A DNA stretch of 36,144 nt from positions 3,343 through 39,486 of the forward strand of contig LDXP01000017.1 in assembly GCA_001443385.1 (NCBI GenBank), given 5' to 3'. The position numbers and the translations under genes were made by a program. The stretch is from Candidatus Rokubacteria bacterium CSP1-6 (GTDB lineage: Bacteria; Methylomirabilota; Methylomirabilia; Rokubacteriales; CSP1-6). A model generated the notes under the pieces. It was not told the origin of the DNA, did not search any database, and saw only the letters and a list, made by a program, of their open reading frames with translations. Below, in pieces: positions 1 through 7,901 of the stretch (within the stretch, counting starts at the first letter, position 1; each line of letters begins with the position of its first letter).

Positions 1-1646
1 TCCTGGCCGGGGCGCTGTCGCTGCCGGCCCACCGGGTGCGCGTGATCGCGCCCGACGTCGGCGGCGGGTTCGGGACCAAGGCCACCATCTATCCCGAGGA
101 GGTCTTCATCCCCGTGGTGGCCTGGCACCTGGGGCGGCCGGTGAAGTGGATCGAGACCCGCCGCGAGCACATGGTGGCGGCCATCCACTCCCGGGAGCAG
201 ATCCACGAGGTCGAGATCGCGGGGACGGCCGACGGCACGATCCTGGCGCTTCGGGATCGCTTCCTCCTGGACCAGGGCGGGTACAACCCCTGGGGGATCG
301 TCCAGCCATACAACACCGTGGCGCACTTCCTCGGCCCGTTCCGGGTGCGGAACTTCGCCGTGGACGCCAAGGTGGTAATGACGAACAAGACGCCCCACGC
401 GCCCTACCGCGGCGCCGGGCGCCCGGAGGCCGTCTTCGTCATGGACCGGGCCGTGGACCTCCTGGCGCGCGAGCTGAGGCTGGACCCCGCGGAGGTGCGA
501 CGCCGCAACTTCATCAGGCCCGACGAGCTTCCGTACGACGTGGGGCTGCTCTACCGGGACGGCCAGCCCCTCGTGTACGACAGCGCCGATTTTCCGGGAG
601 CGCTGGAGACGGCCCTCGCCGCGGTGGACTACCAGGGGTTCAAGCAGGAGCAGCCCCGCCTCCGGGCGCGCGGCGTCCACCGGGGGATCGGCATCTCGGC
701 GTACGTCGAGGGAACGGGCGTGGGGCCGTACGAGGGGGCGGTGGTTCGCCTCGATTCCACCGGCGGCGTGATCGTCAGCACCGGCGCGGCCTCCCAGGGG
801 CAGGGGCACGAGACGGTGTTCGCCCAGATCTGCGCCGACACGCTGGGCGTGCCCATCGAGGCCGTCACTGTGGTTGGCGGAGACACTGCAGCCATCCCGT
901 TCGGTGTCGGAACCTTCGCCAGCCGGAGCACGGTCCTCGCGGGCAACGCGATTGCGGCGGCGGCGGCAAAGCTGCGCGACAAGGTGCGCAGGGTGGCAGC
1001 GGGACTGCTCGAGGCGAGCCCGGAGGACATCGAGATCGAGGATGGGAAGGTGCTCGTGCGGGGCGTGCCGACCTCCGCGGTGACGCTGGCCCGTGTCGTC
1101 CAGTCCACCGTGCCGAGCTTCGCCCGGCCCGATGCCCGGGATCTGGACTTCGAGGCGACCACCTACTACACGGTCCCGACCGTCACGTACTCGAGCGCGG
1201 TTCACGTGGCGCTGGTGGAGGTGGACGTTGAGACGGGGGCAGTCAGGCTCCTCCGGTACGTCGTGGTGCACGACTGCGGCCGCGTGATCAACCCGGTGCT
1301 CGTCGAGGGGCAGGTCCACGGGGGCGTGGCCCAGGGGATTGGCGGCGGGCTCTGGGAGGAATTGCGCTACGACGAGGCCGGCCAGCTGCTGACCGGAACT
1401 TTCATGGAGTATCCCCTTCCCACGGCAGGGGACCTGCCGTTCATCGAGACGCACCACCAGGTATGTCTCTCCCCGCGGAACCCCCTGGGCGTCAAGGGGC
1501 TGGGGGAGGGCGGAGCGATTTCGCCGCCGGCGGCCATCGCCAACGCCGTCGAGGATGCCCTGGCCCCGTTCGGTGTGCGTGTGACCGCCTGCCCGCTCAC
1601 CCCGGCGAACGTGCGCGCGCTGATCAGGGCGGCAGAAGCGCGCTGA
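1..1646 (+). CDS. Xanthine dehydrogenase/CoxL-family molybdopterin-binding subunit (5' end missing)
   Basis: This is the large, molybdenum-cofactor-binding subunit of a molybdenum hydroxylase, which normally works with an FAD subunit and a 2Fe-2S subunit. The frame is open from base 3, so the start lies before the window; about 547 residues are visible of a family usually near 770. Visible cofactor motifs are a GGGFG loop (near 60-74), a GQGHET loop (near 798-815) and the catalytic Glu in a GEGG motif (Glu codon 1506-1508). The active-site loop reads PYRGAGR (402-422). Form I aerobic CO dehydrogenases carry AYRCSFR with a copper-binding Cys. The loop here is of the form II/uncharacterised type, so CO oxidation should not be assumed and the substrate is unknown. 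A short dioxygenase-like frame begins 1 nt after the stop. Confidence 0.93.
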   Translation, partial: LAGALSLPAHRVRVIAPDVGGGFGTKATIYPEEVFIPVVAWHLGRPVKWIETRREHMVAAIHSREQIHEVEIAGTADGTILALRDRFLLDQGGYNPWGIVQPYNTVAHFLGPFRVRNFAVDAKVVMTNKTPHAPYRGAGRPEAVFVMDRAVDLLARELRLDPAEVRRRNFIRPDELPYDVGLLYRDGQPLVYDSADFPGALETALAAVDYQGFKQEQPRLRARGVHRGIGISAYVEGTGVGPYEGAVVRLDSTGGVIVSTGAASQGQGHETVFAQICADTLGVPIEAVTVVGGDTAAIPFGVGTFASRSTVLAGNAIAAAAAKLRDKVRRVAAGLLEASPEDIEIEDGKVLVRGVPTSAVTLARVVQSTVPSFARPDARDLDFEATTYYTVPTVTYSSAVHVALVEVDVETGAVRLLRYVVVHDCGRVINPVLVEGQVHGGVAQGIGGGLWEELRYDEAGQLLTGTFMEYPLPTAGDLPFIETHHQVCLSPRNPLGVKGLGEGGAISPPAAIANAVEDALAPFGVRVTACPLTPANVRALIRAAEAR

Positions 1647-1647
1647 C

Positions 1648-1806
1648 GTGCCGCTGGTGGGCGCCGCCGCCTGCGCCCACATCCCGCAGCTCCTCGTCCG
1701 GCCACGGACGGAGGACCGCGACCTGGTGATGGCCGAAGCGGGATTCTTCATGGCTCAGTTCCGCCTCCGGATGGAGACGGGCGAGTCGGCGTTCGAGTAT
1801 TTCTAA
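1648..1806 (+). pseudogene. Short remnant, N-terminus resembles LigB-type extradiol dioxygenase
   Basis: A GTG-started frame of 52 residues begins one base after the stop of the molybdenum hydroxylase subunit, as a coupled gene would. Its first 27 or so residues (VGAAACAHIPQLLVRP and following) resemble the N-terminus of LigB-family ring-cleavage dioxygenases, which are normally 250 or more residues long. The remaining residues end in SAFEYF and do not look like that family. The simplest reading is a gene that has lost its middle and now joins an N-terminal piece to an unrelated or C-terminal tail. It ends tail to tail with the minus-strand gene, sharing bases 1803-1806. A functional small protein cannot be excluded. 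The family resemblance is from memory of the motif, not a search. Confidence 0.3.
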
Positions 1807-2432
1807 CGAGCGGCCCGGCGGCCGTTCCTTCTACCGGGGGTGTCGATCCGGACGGCCGGGCGGCGCCTCCGGGCGGCCGGTGAGGGACCCGTCTCGCTGA
1901 TCCCCAGGACCAGGCACCGGCAGCCGGGGTGGAACGGCGGAAGGTCGTGGGCGTTGTCCGCCACCTGGCGCCCGTTCATGGGATCGCAGACCGGGCACGG
2001 CGCGCCATCGCCCTGCCGCGCGATCTCCGCGCGGATGCCCCGCTGCGCATACCGGGCGAGGGCGAGGCGACTCTGGGCGCGCGTCGTCTCGAGACTCTGC
2101 AGCCAGTGGAGGAGGAGGTAGAGCTTCTGCTCCTGGTAGGCGTCGCGGGCCTGGGGAGCGCTCCGCGGGGCGGGGGCCTTCTTCAAGTCGTCCCAGAGTG
2201 GGGGGAACTTCCAGCGCTCCGCGAAAAAGGCCTGCCAGCGGTCGAACTCGGGCCAGCGGAAGTCCCGGCGGCCGAGCCGCGCCAGGACCGCGGCGTGGAG
2301 CTCGTCCACCGACTGCCCCCGCGTCGTGACGCCCTTGAGGAGGTCCAGGACGATCTGGCGCTCCTCCAGGGAGAATCCGATCGTCTGGGCGAGCGCGATC
2401 GCTGCGTGGTGGAAGGCTCCGGTTATCGGCAC
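1803..2432 (-). CDS. Protein with phage head-morphogenesis (Mu F/SPP1 gp7-like) C-terminal zinc motif
   Basis: This 209-residue protein starts with GTG 4 nt after the rpsU stop, so it is probably translated from the rpsU transcript. The C-terminal third holds Cys146-x2-Cys149, then PMNG, then HPGCRC (His168, Cys171, Cys173). That arrangement is characteristic of the C-terminal domain of phage minor head proteins of the Mu F / SPP1 gp7 family and probably binds zinc. The N-terminal part is helical with several Trp. It ends in a basic tail rich in Arg. No portal, terminase, capsid or other phage gene lies nearby, so it may be a domesticated domain rather than part of a prophage. Its function is unknown. 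Confidence 0.7.
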   Translation of the reverse strand: MPITGAFHHAAIALAQTIGFSLEERQIVLDLLKGVTTRGQSVDELHAAVLARLGRRDFRWPEFDRWQAFFAERWKFPPLWDDLKKAPAPRSAPQARDAYQEQKLYLLLHWLQSLETTRAQSRLALARYAQRGIRAEIARQGDGAPCPVCDPMNGRQVADNAHDLPPFHPGCRCLVLGISETGPSPAARRRRPAVRIDTPGRRNGRRAAR

Positions 2433-2436
2433 GGCA

Positions 2437-2640
2437 CTAGTCGAAGTCGCCCTGGGAGCGCTTCAGCGCCTTCCGGCGCTTCTTTCGGGCCTCGGCTTGC
2501 TTGCGCTTCCGCTTGACCGAGGGTTTCTCGTAATATGCCCGCCGCTTCATCTCCTTGAAGATCCCCCCCTTGAGCATTTCCTTCTTGAGGGCCTTCAGGG
2601 CGGGCTCGATCTGGTTGTCGAAGACCTCGATCTTCAGCAA
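2437..2640 (-). CDS. rpsU: 30S ribosomal protein S21
   Basis: The 67-residue, strongly basic product matches S21 throughout: an EPALKALKKEM-type N-terminal helix, the KGGIFKEMKRRAYYEKPS core, and a Lys/Arg-rich tail. S21 is a small-subunit protein at the mRNA exit platform and helps initiation. The start is TTG; it is chosen because AAGGAG sits 6 nt upstream (2647-2652) and the length is right for the family. A good promoter lies at 2692-2720. The usual downstream partners of rpsU (gatB/yqeY-like gene, dnaG) are absent; a phage-head-type gene follows instead. Confidence 0.95.
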   Translation of the reverse strand: MLKIEVFDNQIEPALKALKKEMLKGGIFKEMKRRAYYEKPSVKRKRKQAEARKKRRKALKRSQGDFD

Positions 2641-2646
2641 CGATGG

Positions 2647-2652
2647 CTCCTT
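2647..2652 (-). promoter_or_regulatory. Shine-Dalgarno of rpsU
   Basis: AAGGAG on the minus strand, 6 nt before TTG at 2640. It fixes the unusual TTG as the start codon. Confidence 0.8.
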
Positions 2653-2691
2653 GCTCCCCAGACCCGGTCGCGAGCGTCTCGGAGCCCTTCA

Positions 2692-2720
2692 ACCCTAAGC
2701 CTTCGGGCGCGCCTTGTCAA
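2692..2720 (-). promoter_or_regulatory. Sigma-70-type promoter of rpsU
   Basis: On the minus strand a perfect -35 box TTGACA (2715-2720) is followed by 17 bases and TAGGGT (2692-2697) as a weaker -10. Transcription would start near 2685, leaving a leader of about 45 nt with the Shine-Dalgarno. It sits in the divergent gap between rpsU and the DoxX gene. Confidence 0.6.
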
Positions 2721-2764
2721 CGAAGAAGTCCGAGGAGAGATGTGATATCGTTCGGCTGGAGGCC

Positions 2765-3217
2765 ATGAGTAGGCTCGACCTTGGGCTTCTGATCGGGCGG
2801 CTCTTCACCGGCTACTGGTTTCTGAGCGCGGCGCTGATCAAGATCTTCCAGCGCAATTTTCTCTTTTCGGACGCGCTGCTGAGCTCGCTCAACCTCTTTC
2901 TCGCGGGTCCGGGCCCGAACTGGTACAAGGTGTTCCTGTCGGACGTGGTGATCCCGAACCTCCGGCTCTTCGCCTGGCTGGACGCGGCCGCCGAGCTCTC
3001 GGTGGGGATCGGCCTGCTCCTGGGGCTCTGGACGCGGGCCTCCTGTCTGGTCGCCCTCTTCCTCGTCCTGAACTATCTGTCGGCCAAGGGCTTCGCCAAT
3101 CCCCAGGCCGGGCTCGACAAGGTCTTCATCGCCCTGATCCTCCTCCTCTATCTGGGCCACGCCGGGCGGGTGCTGGGTGTGGACGGGTGGCGCTCCAGGC
3201 GCGCCGCCGGCGGCTAG
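2765..3217 (+). CDS. DoxX-family membrane protein
   Basis: A 150-residue integral membrane protein with about four hydrophobic segments, near residues 5-25, 65-88, 90-110 and 118-138. The N-terminal LLIGRLFTGYWFLSAALIKI and the paired helices around AAAELSVGIGLLLGLWTR are typical of the DoxX/DoxD-like family, whose members are often tied to redox or sulfur metabolism, mostly without proven function. The ATG at 2765 is preferred over an upstream in-frame GTG at 2714 because GGAGG lies just before it (2758-2762), although only 2 nt away. A small two-helix membrane protein follows 3 nt after the stop. Confidence 0.8.
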   Translation: MSRLDLGLLIGRLFTGYWFLSAALIKIFQRNFLFSDALLSSLNLFLAGPGPNWYKVFLSDVVIPNLRLFAWLDAAAELSVGIGLLLGLWTRASCLVALFLVLNYLSAKGFANPQAGLDKVFIALILLLYLGHAGRVLGVDGWRSRRAAGG

Positions 3218-3220
3218 GCG

Positions 3221-3415
3221 ATGTTCCTCATCATCTTTCACCGGATTCTGATTGGCACCGCCGTCGTCTTCGGGGCCGGGTTCGCGGTTTGGGAGTTCCT
3301 GGCCTACCGGCGGACGGGCGCGGTGGAGAACCTGCTGATCGGCGTCGGCGCCGCGGGCGTCGCGGTCGCCCTGGGCTACTACCTCAAAAACCTGAAGCGC
3401 TTCGTCAGTTATTGA
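3221..3415 (+). CDS. Small two-helix membrane protein, unknown function
   Basis: A 64-residue protein with two hydrophobic stretches, about residues 3-28 and 36-55, and a basic YLKNLKRF end. I do not recognise a family. It starts 3 nt after the DoxX gene and its stop overlaps the TTG start of the DUF72 gene (TTGA, 3412-3415), so the three are probably co-transcribed and translationally coupled. Orientation predicted from charge would leave the Arg-rich loop between the helices in the cytoplasm. Confidence 0.6.
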   Translation: MFLIIFHRILIGTAVVFGAGFAVWEFLAYRRTGAVENLLIGVGAAGVAVALGYYLKNLKRFVSY

Positions 3416-4404
3416 CCGAGTACCGCGTCGGCATCTGTTCCTGGACGGACCCGTCCCTGATCAAAGAGGGAGAGTTCTATCCCGCCCGCTCCATGTCGGC
3501 GGAAGAGCGCCTCCGCTACTATGCCACCGCCTTCGACACCGTGGAGGTGGACTCCTCCTACTACGCGCTCCCCTCGGCCCGGAACGCGGCCCTCTGGGTC
3601 GAGCGCACGCCCCCCGGGTTCCTCTTCAACGTGAAGGCGTACTCGCTGATGACCGGCCACCATCCGCGGGCGGAGTCCCTCCCCGCCGACCTCCGCGCCA
3701 TGCTCCCCGCCGCTCCCAAGACCACCCGGCGGGGAGAGATCGACCGCTCGGCCCTTCCCCCCGAGGCGCTCGATCGCTGCTTCACGCTCTTCCGGGAGGC
3801 GCTCAGGCCGCTGGCCGAGGCCGAGCGCCTCGGCTACATCCTCTTTCAGCTGGCCCCGTGGGTGCGGTACAGTGACGGCGCTCTGGCCTACCTGGAAACG
3901 TTGCGAGATCGCCTGCCCGGCTGGACGGTGGCCGTGGAGTTCCGCGACCGCTCATGGATCCCGGCGCACGCGAGGGAGGTCTTCGACACGCTGGCCAAAG
4001 CCAAGCTCGCGGCGGTCTGTGTTGACGCGCCGCCGACGCCGAACGCCATCCCCCGGGTCGTGGAGGCCACGACGGGCACGGCGATCCTCCGCCTCCACGG
4101 GAGGAACGCCGCCGGGTGGCTGGCTCAGCTTCACGGCGACGAGCCCTCGGTGCAGGCGAAGTACGACTACCTCTACTCGGAGGACGAGCTGGTCGAGCTG
4201 GTCGGGGATGCGCGGATCCTCGGGGCCAAGGCCAAGCGGGTCTTCGTCGTCTTCAACAACAACAACCGCGACTACCCGGCGCTGAATGCCCTCATGGTGC
4301 GGCGTCTGTTGGGCCAGCCCGCCGGGGACTTCGAGGCCCTGAAGGCGGCGTGGAAGACAGGGCGTCGAGCCCGAAAAGACTTGCCCCCGGACCTGCTCCG
4401 CTGA
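3412..4404 (+). CDS. DUF72 (YecE-like) family protein
   Basis: A 330-residue TIM-barrel-like protein of the DUF72 family. Diagnostic pieces are VGICSWTD followed by FYP near the start, TVEVDSSYYALPS, FLFNVKAYSLMTGHH, and FNNNNRDYPALNAL near the end. Length is somewhat above the common 240-300 residues because of an insertion around residues 95-125 (the AAPKTTRRGEIDRSALP region). Biochemical function of the family is not settled. The start is taken as TTG 3412 because it overlaps the preceding stop by 4 nt and begins just before the conserved barrel strand. A longer in-frame reading up to 3187 would run through two upstream genes and is not credible. Confidence 0.88.
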   Translation: MTEYRVGICSWTDPSLIKEGEFYPARSMSAEERLRYYATAFDTVEVDSSYYALPSARNAALWVERTPPGFLFNVKAYSLMTGHHPRAESLPADLRAMLPAAPKTTRRGEIDRSALPPEALDRCFTLFREALRPLAEAERLGYILFQLAPWVRYSDGALAYLETLRDRLPGWTVAVEFRDRSWIPAHAREVFDTLAKAKLAAVCVDAPPTPNAIPRVVEATTGTAILRLHGRNAAGWLAQLHGDEPSVQAKYDYLYSEDELVELVGDARILGAKAKRVFVVFNNNNRDYPALNALMVRRLLGQPAGDFEALKAAWKTGRRARKDLPPDLLR

Positions 4405-4416
4405 CAAGATGACGCT

Positions 4417-5424
4417 ATGAGGCAGTTGCCCAGGACCCTTCTGGCGAATCTGCCCACGCCGATTCTCCCGCTGGAGCGGCTGTCCCGCCGGTTCGGGGTC
4501 GAGATCTTCGTCAAGCGGGACGACCTGACCGGCCTCCTCGAGAGCGGCAACAAGGTGCGGAAGCTCGAGTTCCTGGTGGGCGAGGCGCTGAGCCAGGGCG
4601 CCGACACGCTGATCACGTGCGGGACGCTCCAGTCCAACTGCTGCCGGGCGGTCGCGGCGGTGGCGGCGCGCCTCGGGCTTCGGGCCATCCTGGCTCTCAA
4701 GGGCGACAAGCCGGCCAGTTACGACGGGAACCTCCTGCTCAGCAAACTCCTCGGCGCCGACGTCGTCTACTGCGCGCCCGAGGAGTTCGCCCGGATCGAG
4801 GGCGTTCTCGCCGGGCTGAGCGACGCGGTCCGCGGCCGGGGCGGACGTCCGTATGTCATTCCGGAGAGCGGCGCCACCGAGCTCGGCGCCATCGGGTACC
4901 TGGAGTGCGCCCACGAGATCGCGGGACAGTGGAGGCAGGGCGCGCCGGCCTTCGACACGCTCGTGATCACGGCGTTCAGCGGCGGGAGCCAGGCGGGCCT
5001 GCTCATGGGCAGGCAGCTGGCCGGGCTCTCGGCCGAGGTCGTAGGAGTTCCGATCGCCCATCCCGCGGCCCAGGTGCGGAACTACGTCGGAGCCACGATC
5101 GCCCGGGCGGCCGAGCGCTTCGGCCTGGCGGTGGAGCCCCCCAAGGCCGTCCACCTGCTGGACGGCTACCAGGGGAAGGGTCGCGGAGCGAGCCGGAAGG
5201 AGGAGCTGGACACGCTGATCCAGCTGGCCCGGGAGGAGGGGATCGTGCTGGATCCGGTGTACACCGGGAAGGCGTTTCTGGGCTTCCTCGACCACTTGGC
5301 CCGGGACCCCAAGGAGTTTGGCCCCCGCGTCTGCTTCCTCCATACCGGTGGCATCTTCAGCCTCTTCCCCTTCCGGGACTCGCTCTCGCGCCTGCTCGAC
5401 GGCGATCCGCTTGTCGAGTCCTGA
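4417..5424 (+). CDS. PLP-dependent D-cysteine desulfhydrase / ACC deaminase family enzyme
   Basis: A 335-residue fold-type II PLP enzyme. The cofactor lysine is expected at Lys46 in SGNKVRKLEF, followed by the TCGTLQSNCCRA substrate loop (family pattern TxGxxQSNHxR) and a Gly/Ser-rich phosphate loop FSGGSQAG near residue 190. The C-terminal FLHTGGIFSLF is also typical. Members release ammonia and pyruvate (plus sulfide) from D-cysteine, or act on 1-aminocyclopropane-1-carboxylate. Here Cys replaces the usual His after QSN, so the exact substrate cannot be named. It stands 12 nt after the DUF72 gene. Confidence 0.88.
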   Translation: MRQLPRTLLANLPTPILPLERLSRRFGVEIFVKRDDLTGLLESGNKVRKLEFLVGEALSQGADTLITCGTLQSNCCRAVAAVAARLGLRAILALKGDKPASYDGNLLLSKLLGADVVYCAPEEFARIEGVLAGLSDAVRGRGGRPYVIPESGATELGAIGYLECAHEIAGQWRQGAPAFDTLVITAFSGGSQAGLLMGRQLAGLSAEVVGVPIAHPAAQVRNYVGATIARAAERFGLAVEPPKAVHLLDGYQGKGRGASRKEELDTLIQLAREEGIVLDPVYTGKAFLGFLDHLARDPKEFGPRVCFLHTGGIFSLFPFRDSLSRLLDGDPLVES

Positions 5425-5439
5425 CCCTGCTCGTATACT
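5411..5439 (+). promoter_or_regulatory. Promoter, probably leaderless, of the alpha/beta hydrolase gene
   Basis: TTGTCG (5411-5416), a 17-base spacer, and TATACT (5434-5439). The -10 ends 6 nt before ATG 5446, so transcription would start at or next to the start codon. No Shine-Dalgarno is present. The -35 lies in the 3' end of the preceding gene. Confidence 0.5.
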
Positions 5440-5445
5440 CGATTC

Positions 5446-6309
5446 ATGCCCGACCTCCGATTGCGCGGCGGAGAATTCGACGGCTTCACCTTCCACTATG
5501 TGAGCGAGGGGAACGGCGTTCCCATCCTCCTGCTCCACGGCCTCGGGGGATTCGGCGGGGTCTGGCGCCACAACCTGCCGGCCCTGGGCCGTCACGCGAC
5601 CGCGATCGCCCTGGACCTGCCCGGCTTCGGTCTCTCCTCGAAGCCCCCCGGCCCCTATCCGCTCGCCTTCTTCGCCCGCGCCATCGAGGGCTTCAGGCGA
5701 GGGCTCGGCCTCGATCGCCTGGCGCTGGTGGGCCACTCGATGGGCGGCGCGGTGGCCGTGGCGTACGCCCTGGCCTATCCGTCGCGCGTGGAGTGCCTGG
5801 CCCTGGTCGGGGGCGTGGTGCCCGGATTCGATTACCGGGTTTCCTGGGTGTACCGCCTGCTCGCCGCCCCCGGCCTCGGCGAGCTCATCGGAGGGCTGAT
5901 GTGGCCGGGTCTCCTGAGGGCCGCGCTCTCCCGGTGCTTTGCCGAACCCCGCCCCCAGGAGGTGGACTTCCTGGTGCGGACCGGCTATCCCATCCGGGTG
6001 AGCCCCGAAGGGCGCGCGGCCTTCCTCTCGACGCTCAGGAGCGTGAGGGCGGATTTCGTCGCCGAGGGCGATCGCTACCGGCGCGCTCTCGCTTCCCTGT
6101 CCCCGCCGGTTCTCCTCATCCACGGGCGGCAGGATCGCATCGTTCCCCCCGTGCACCCCGAAACGGTCGCCGGCCACCTGCCCAGGGCGCAGCTGCGCTG
6201 GCTCCAGCGCTGCGGCCATTTCCCCCAGATCGAGTGGCGGGACGCCGTGAACGAGTGGGTCGCCGACTTCGTCGCCTCAACGTGGACGAGATCACGCCGC
6301 GGGAGCTGA
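5446..6309 (+). CDS. Alpha/beta-fold hydrolase
   Basis: A 287-residue soluble alpha/beta hydrolase with a complete triad: Ser98 in GHSMGG, Asp230 in HGRQDRI and His258 in CGHFPQ. The LLLHGLGG oxyanion strand is at 28-35 and DLPGFGLS follows. A cap region rich in Leu/Gly lies at about 130-165. Homologues include esterases, C-C hydrolases of meta-cleavage pathways and haloperoxidase-like enzymes; the substrate cannot be read from sequence. The crotonase gene follows after 7 nt, suggesting one transcript. Confidence 0.88.
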   Translation: MPDLRLRGGEFDGFTFHYVSEGNGVPILLLHGLGGFGGVWRHNLPALGRHATAIALDLPGFGLSSKPPGPYPLAFFARAIEGFRRGLGLDRLALVGHSMGGAVAVAYALAYPSRVECLALVGGVVPGFDYRVSWVYRLLAAPGLGELIGGLMWPGLLRAALSRCFAEPRPQEVDFLVRTGYPIRVSPEGRAAFLSTLRSVRADFVAEGDRYRRALASLSPPVLLIHGRQDRIVPPVHPETVAGHLPRAQLRWLQRCGHFPQIEWRDAVNEWVADFVASTWTRSRRGS

Positions 6310-6316
6310 AGGCCCG

Positions 6317-7087
6317 GTGACCGAGCCCATCCTCCGGGTCGAGAACCGGGACGGCGCGGCGTGGGTCACCCTCAACCGGCCGCCCCTGAACCTGATCGTC
6401 CTGGAGCTGATCCAGGCGCTCCGCGACGCCTTCCACGGGCTGGCGCGAAATCCAGGCGTCCGGCTCGCCGTGCTCACCGGCAGCGGCCGGGCCTTCACCG
6501 GCGGCATGGACGTCCGGGTGATGAAGGACCTTGACGTGGCCGGAGCCAAGGTTCTGATCACGGCGCTCCACGAAGCCATCCGCACCGTCCATGAGGCGCC
6601 TTTCCCGGTGATCGCCATGCTCAACGGCTACTGCCTGGGCGCCGGCTTCGAGCTGGTGATGGCGTGCGACCTCAGGACCGCCTCCACCGAAGCGCGGCTC
6701 GGGCTGCCGGAGATCAAGGTGGGCGTGCCTTCGGTCATCGAGGCCGCGCTGCTGCCCGCTCTCGTCGGGCCGGGCCGCGCCGCCGAATTCCTGCTGACCG
6801 GGGAGATGATCACCGCCGACCAGGCCCTCGAGTGGGGGCTCGTGAACCGCGTGGCGCCGCCCGACCGGCTCGAGGCCGCGACGCGGGAGCTGGCTGAGCG
6901 CATCCTGGCCTGCGCGCCCACCGCCGTGCGCGCCCAGAAGGAGCTGATCAACCGCTGGCGCCAGACCGACCTCCGGACCGCCATCGCGTACGGGATCAAC
7001 GCCTTCGCCACCTGCTTCGCCACCGACGAGCCCCGCGAGGCGATGACGGCCTTCCTCGAGAAGCGCCCGCCCAAGTTCCGCCGATGA
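6317..7087 (+). CDS. Enoyl-CoA hydratase/isomerase (crotonase) family protein
   Basis: A 256-residue crotonase starting with GTG. The oxyanion-hole segment GRAFTGGMDV (57-66) and NGYCLGAGFELVMACD (103-118) are intact. Glu112 and Glu132 occupy the positions of the two catalytic Glu of rat enoyl-CoA hydratase (Glu144 and Glu164, also 20 apart), so hydration of 2-enoyl-CoA is chemically possible. The region after Glu132 (VGVPSVIEAALLP) differs from the usual GAGGTQRL, so isomerase, hydrolase or lyase roles remain possible. It would act in beta-oxidation or in degradation of an amino acid or aromatic compound. Confidence 0.9.
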   Translation: MTEPILRVENRDGAAWVTLNRPPLNLIVLELIQALRDAFHGLARNPGVRLAVLTGSGRAFTGGMDVRVMKDLDVAGAKVLITALHEAIRTVHEAPFPVIAMLNGYCLGAGFELVMACDLRTASTEARLGLPEIKVGVPSVIEAALLPALVGPGRAAEFLLTGEMITADQALEWGLVNRVAPPDRLEAATRELAERILACAPTAVRAQKELINRWRQTDLRTAIAYGINAFATCFATDEPREAMTAFLEKRPPKFRR

Positions 7088-7163
7088 CGCCACCGCAGGG
7101 TGACCGCCGAAGGCCAGGGGAGCGAGGGCAGGCGCCGGCCGGGCTCGCGAGGACGCTAGGGCC

Positions 7164-7901
7164 ATGATCCGCGCGGTCACGGTGGATTTCTGGGGGACGC
7201 TGATGTTTGATCCCCCGTCGAGCGACAACCGTTACAAGCAGAAGCGCCTGATGGACTTCGAGACCATCCTCCGCTCCGCGGGATTGGCGGTGACTCCGAA
7301 AGCCCTTGATCGCGCCTACGAAGAGTCGGGGCGGTTCCTCGGAAGGCTCTGGCGGACGTGCAAGGACGTGTCGGTCCAGGGGCACGTCGCGGCGATCCTC
7401 GAAGCGGTGGAGCCCGGGCTGCCGGGCCGCCTCGGTTCGGGGGCCCTGGCCGCCCTCGTCCAGGCGTACGCGAACCCGGCCCTGCTCGTTCCGCCCACCC
7501 CCGACCTGAGCGCCGGGGGGGCGCTCGCGGCGCTGGCCGCCCAGGGGACGATTCTCTGCGTCATCGCCAACACGATGCGCACGCCGGGCGTCGTCCTGCG
7601 GAAGGTCCTGGACCGCTACGGCCTGCTGGCGCCCTTCAAGCTCCTGACCTTCTCGGACGAGTGCGGCGTGAGAAAGCCCGACCCGGAGATCTTCCACCTC
7701 ACGCTGCGCCAGATCGGCCTGGCCCCCGCGGAGGCGGTGCACGTGGGAGATGATCCCGTGCTCGACGTTCAGGGCGCTCAGGGCGCGGGCATGCGCGCGA
7801 TTCAGGTGACCGCGACGCCCCCGGCGGCGCTCCGCCGGAAGCCCGACGCCGTCATCCGGCAGCTGGGCGATCTCCCGGCCGCGCTCTCGCAGCTGCCGTG
7901 A
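7164..7901 (+). CDS. HAD-superfamily hydrolase, first of a tandem pair
   Basis: A 245-residue HAD hydrolase with motif I DFWGTL (nucleophile Asp8), motif II in VIANT, the conserved Lys in GVRKPDPEIF, and motif IV in HVGDDPVLDV. Position Asp+2, the general acid/base of HAD phosphatases, is Trp10, as in a divergent branch closer to haloacid-dehalogenase-like members, so simple phosphatase activity is uncertain. A helical cap lies between motifs I and II. It shares the blocks RTPGVVLRKVLD-YGLL and SDE-G-RKP-P-IF with the next gene, with which it overlaps by 4 nt (GTGA), so the pair arose by duplication. Confidence 0.87.
   Translation: MIRAVTVDFWGTLMFDPPSSDNRYKQKRLMDFETILRSAGLAVTPKALDRAYEESGRFLGRLWRTCKDVSVQGHVAAILEAVEPGLPGRLGSGALAALVQAYANPALLVPPTPDLSAGGALAALAAQGTILCVIANTMRTPGVVLRKVLDRYGLLAPFKLLTFSDECGVRKPDPEIFHLTLRQIGLAPAEAVHVGDDPVLDVQGAQGAGMRAIQVTATPPAALRRKPDAVIRQLGDLPAALSQLP

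Noticed and set aside
2423-2692. Alternative 89-residue frame over rpsU
   Set aside because: Out-of-frame shadow; the S21 reading with its Shine-Dalgarno and promoter is unambiguous.
3952-6219. 755-residue open frame on the minus strand across DUF72, PLP enzyme and hydrolase
   Set aside because: It runs antisense through three recognised genes and has no family features.
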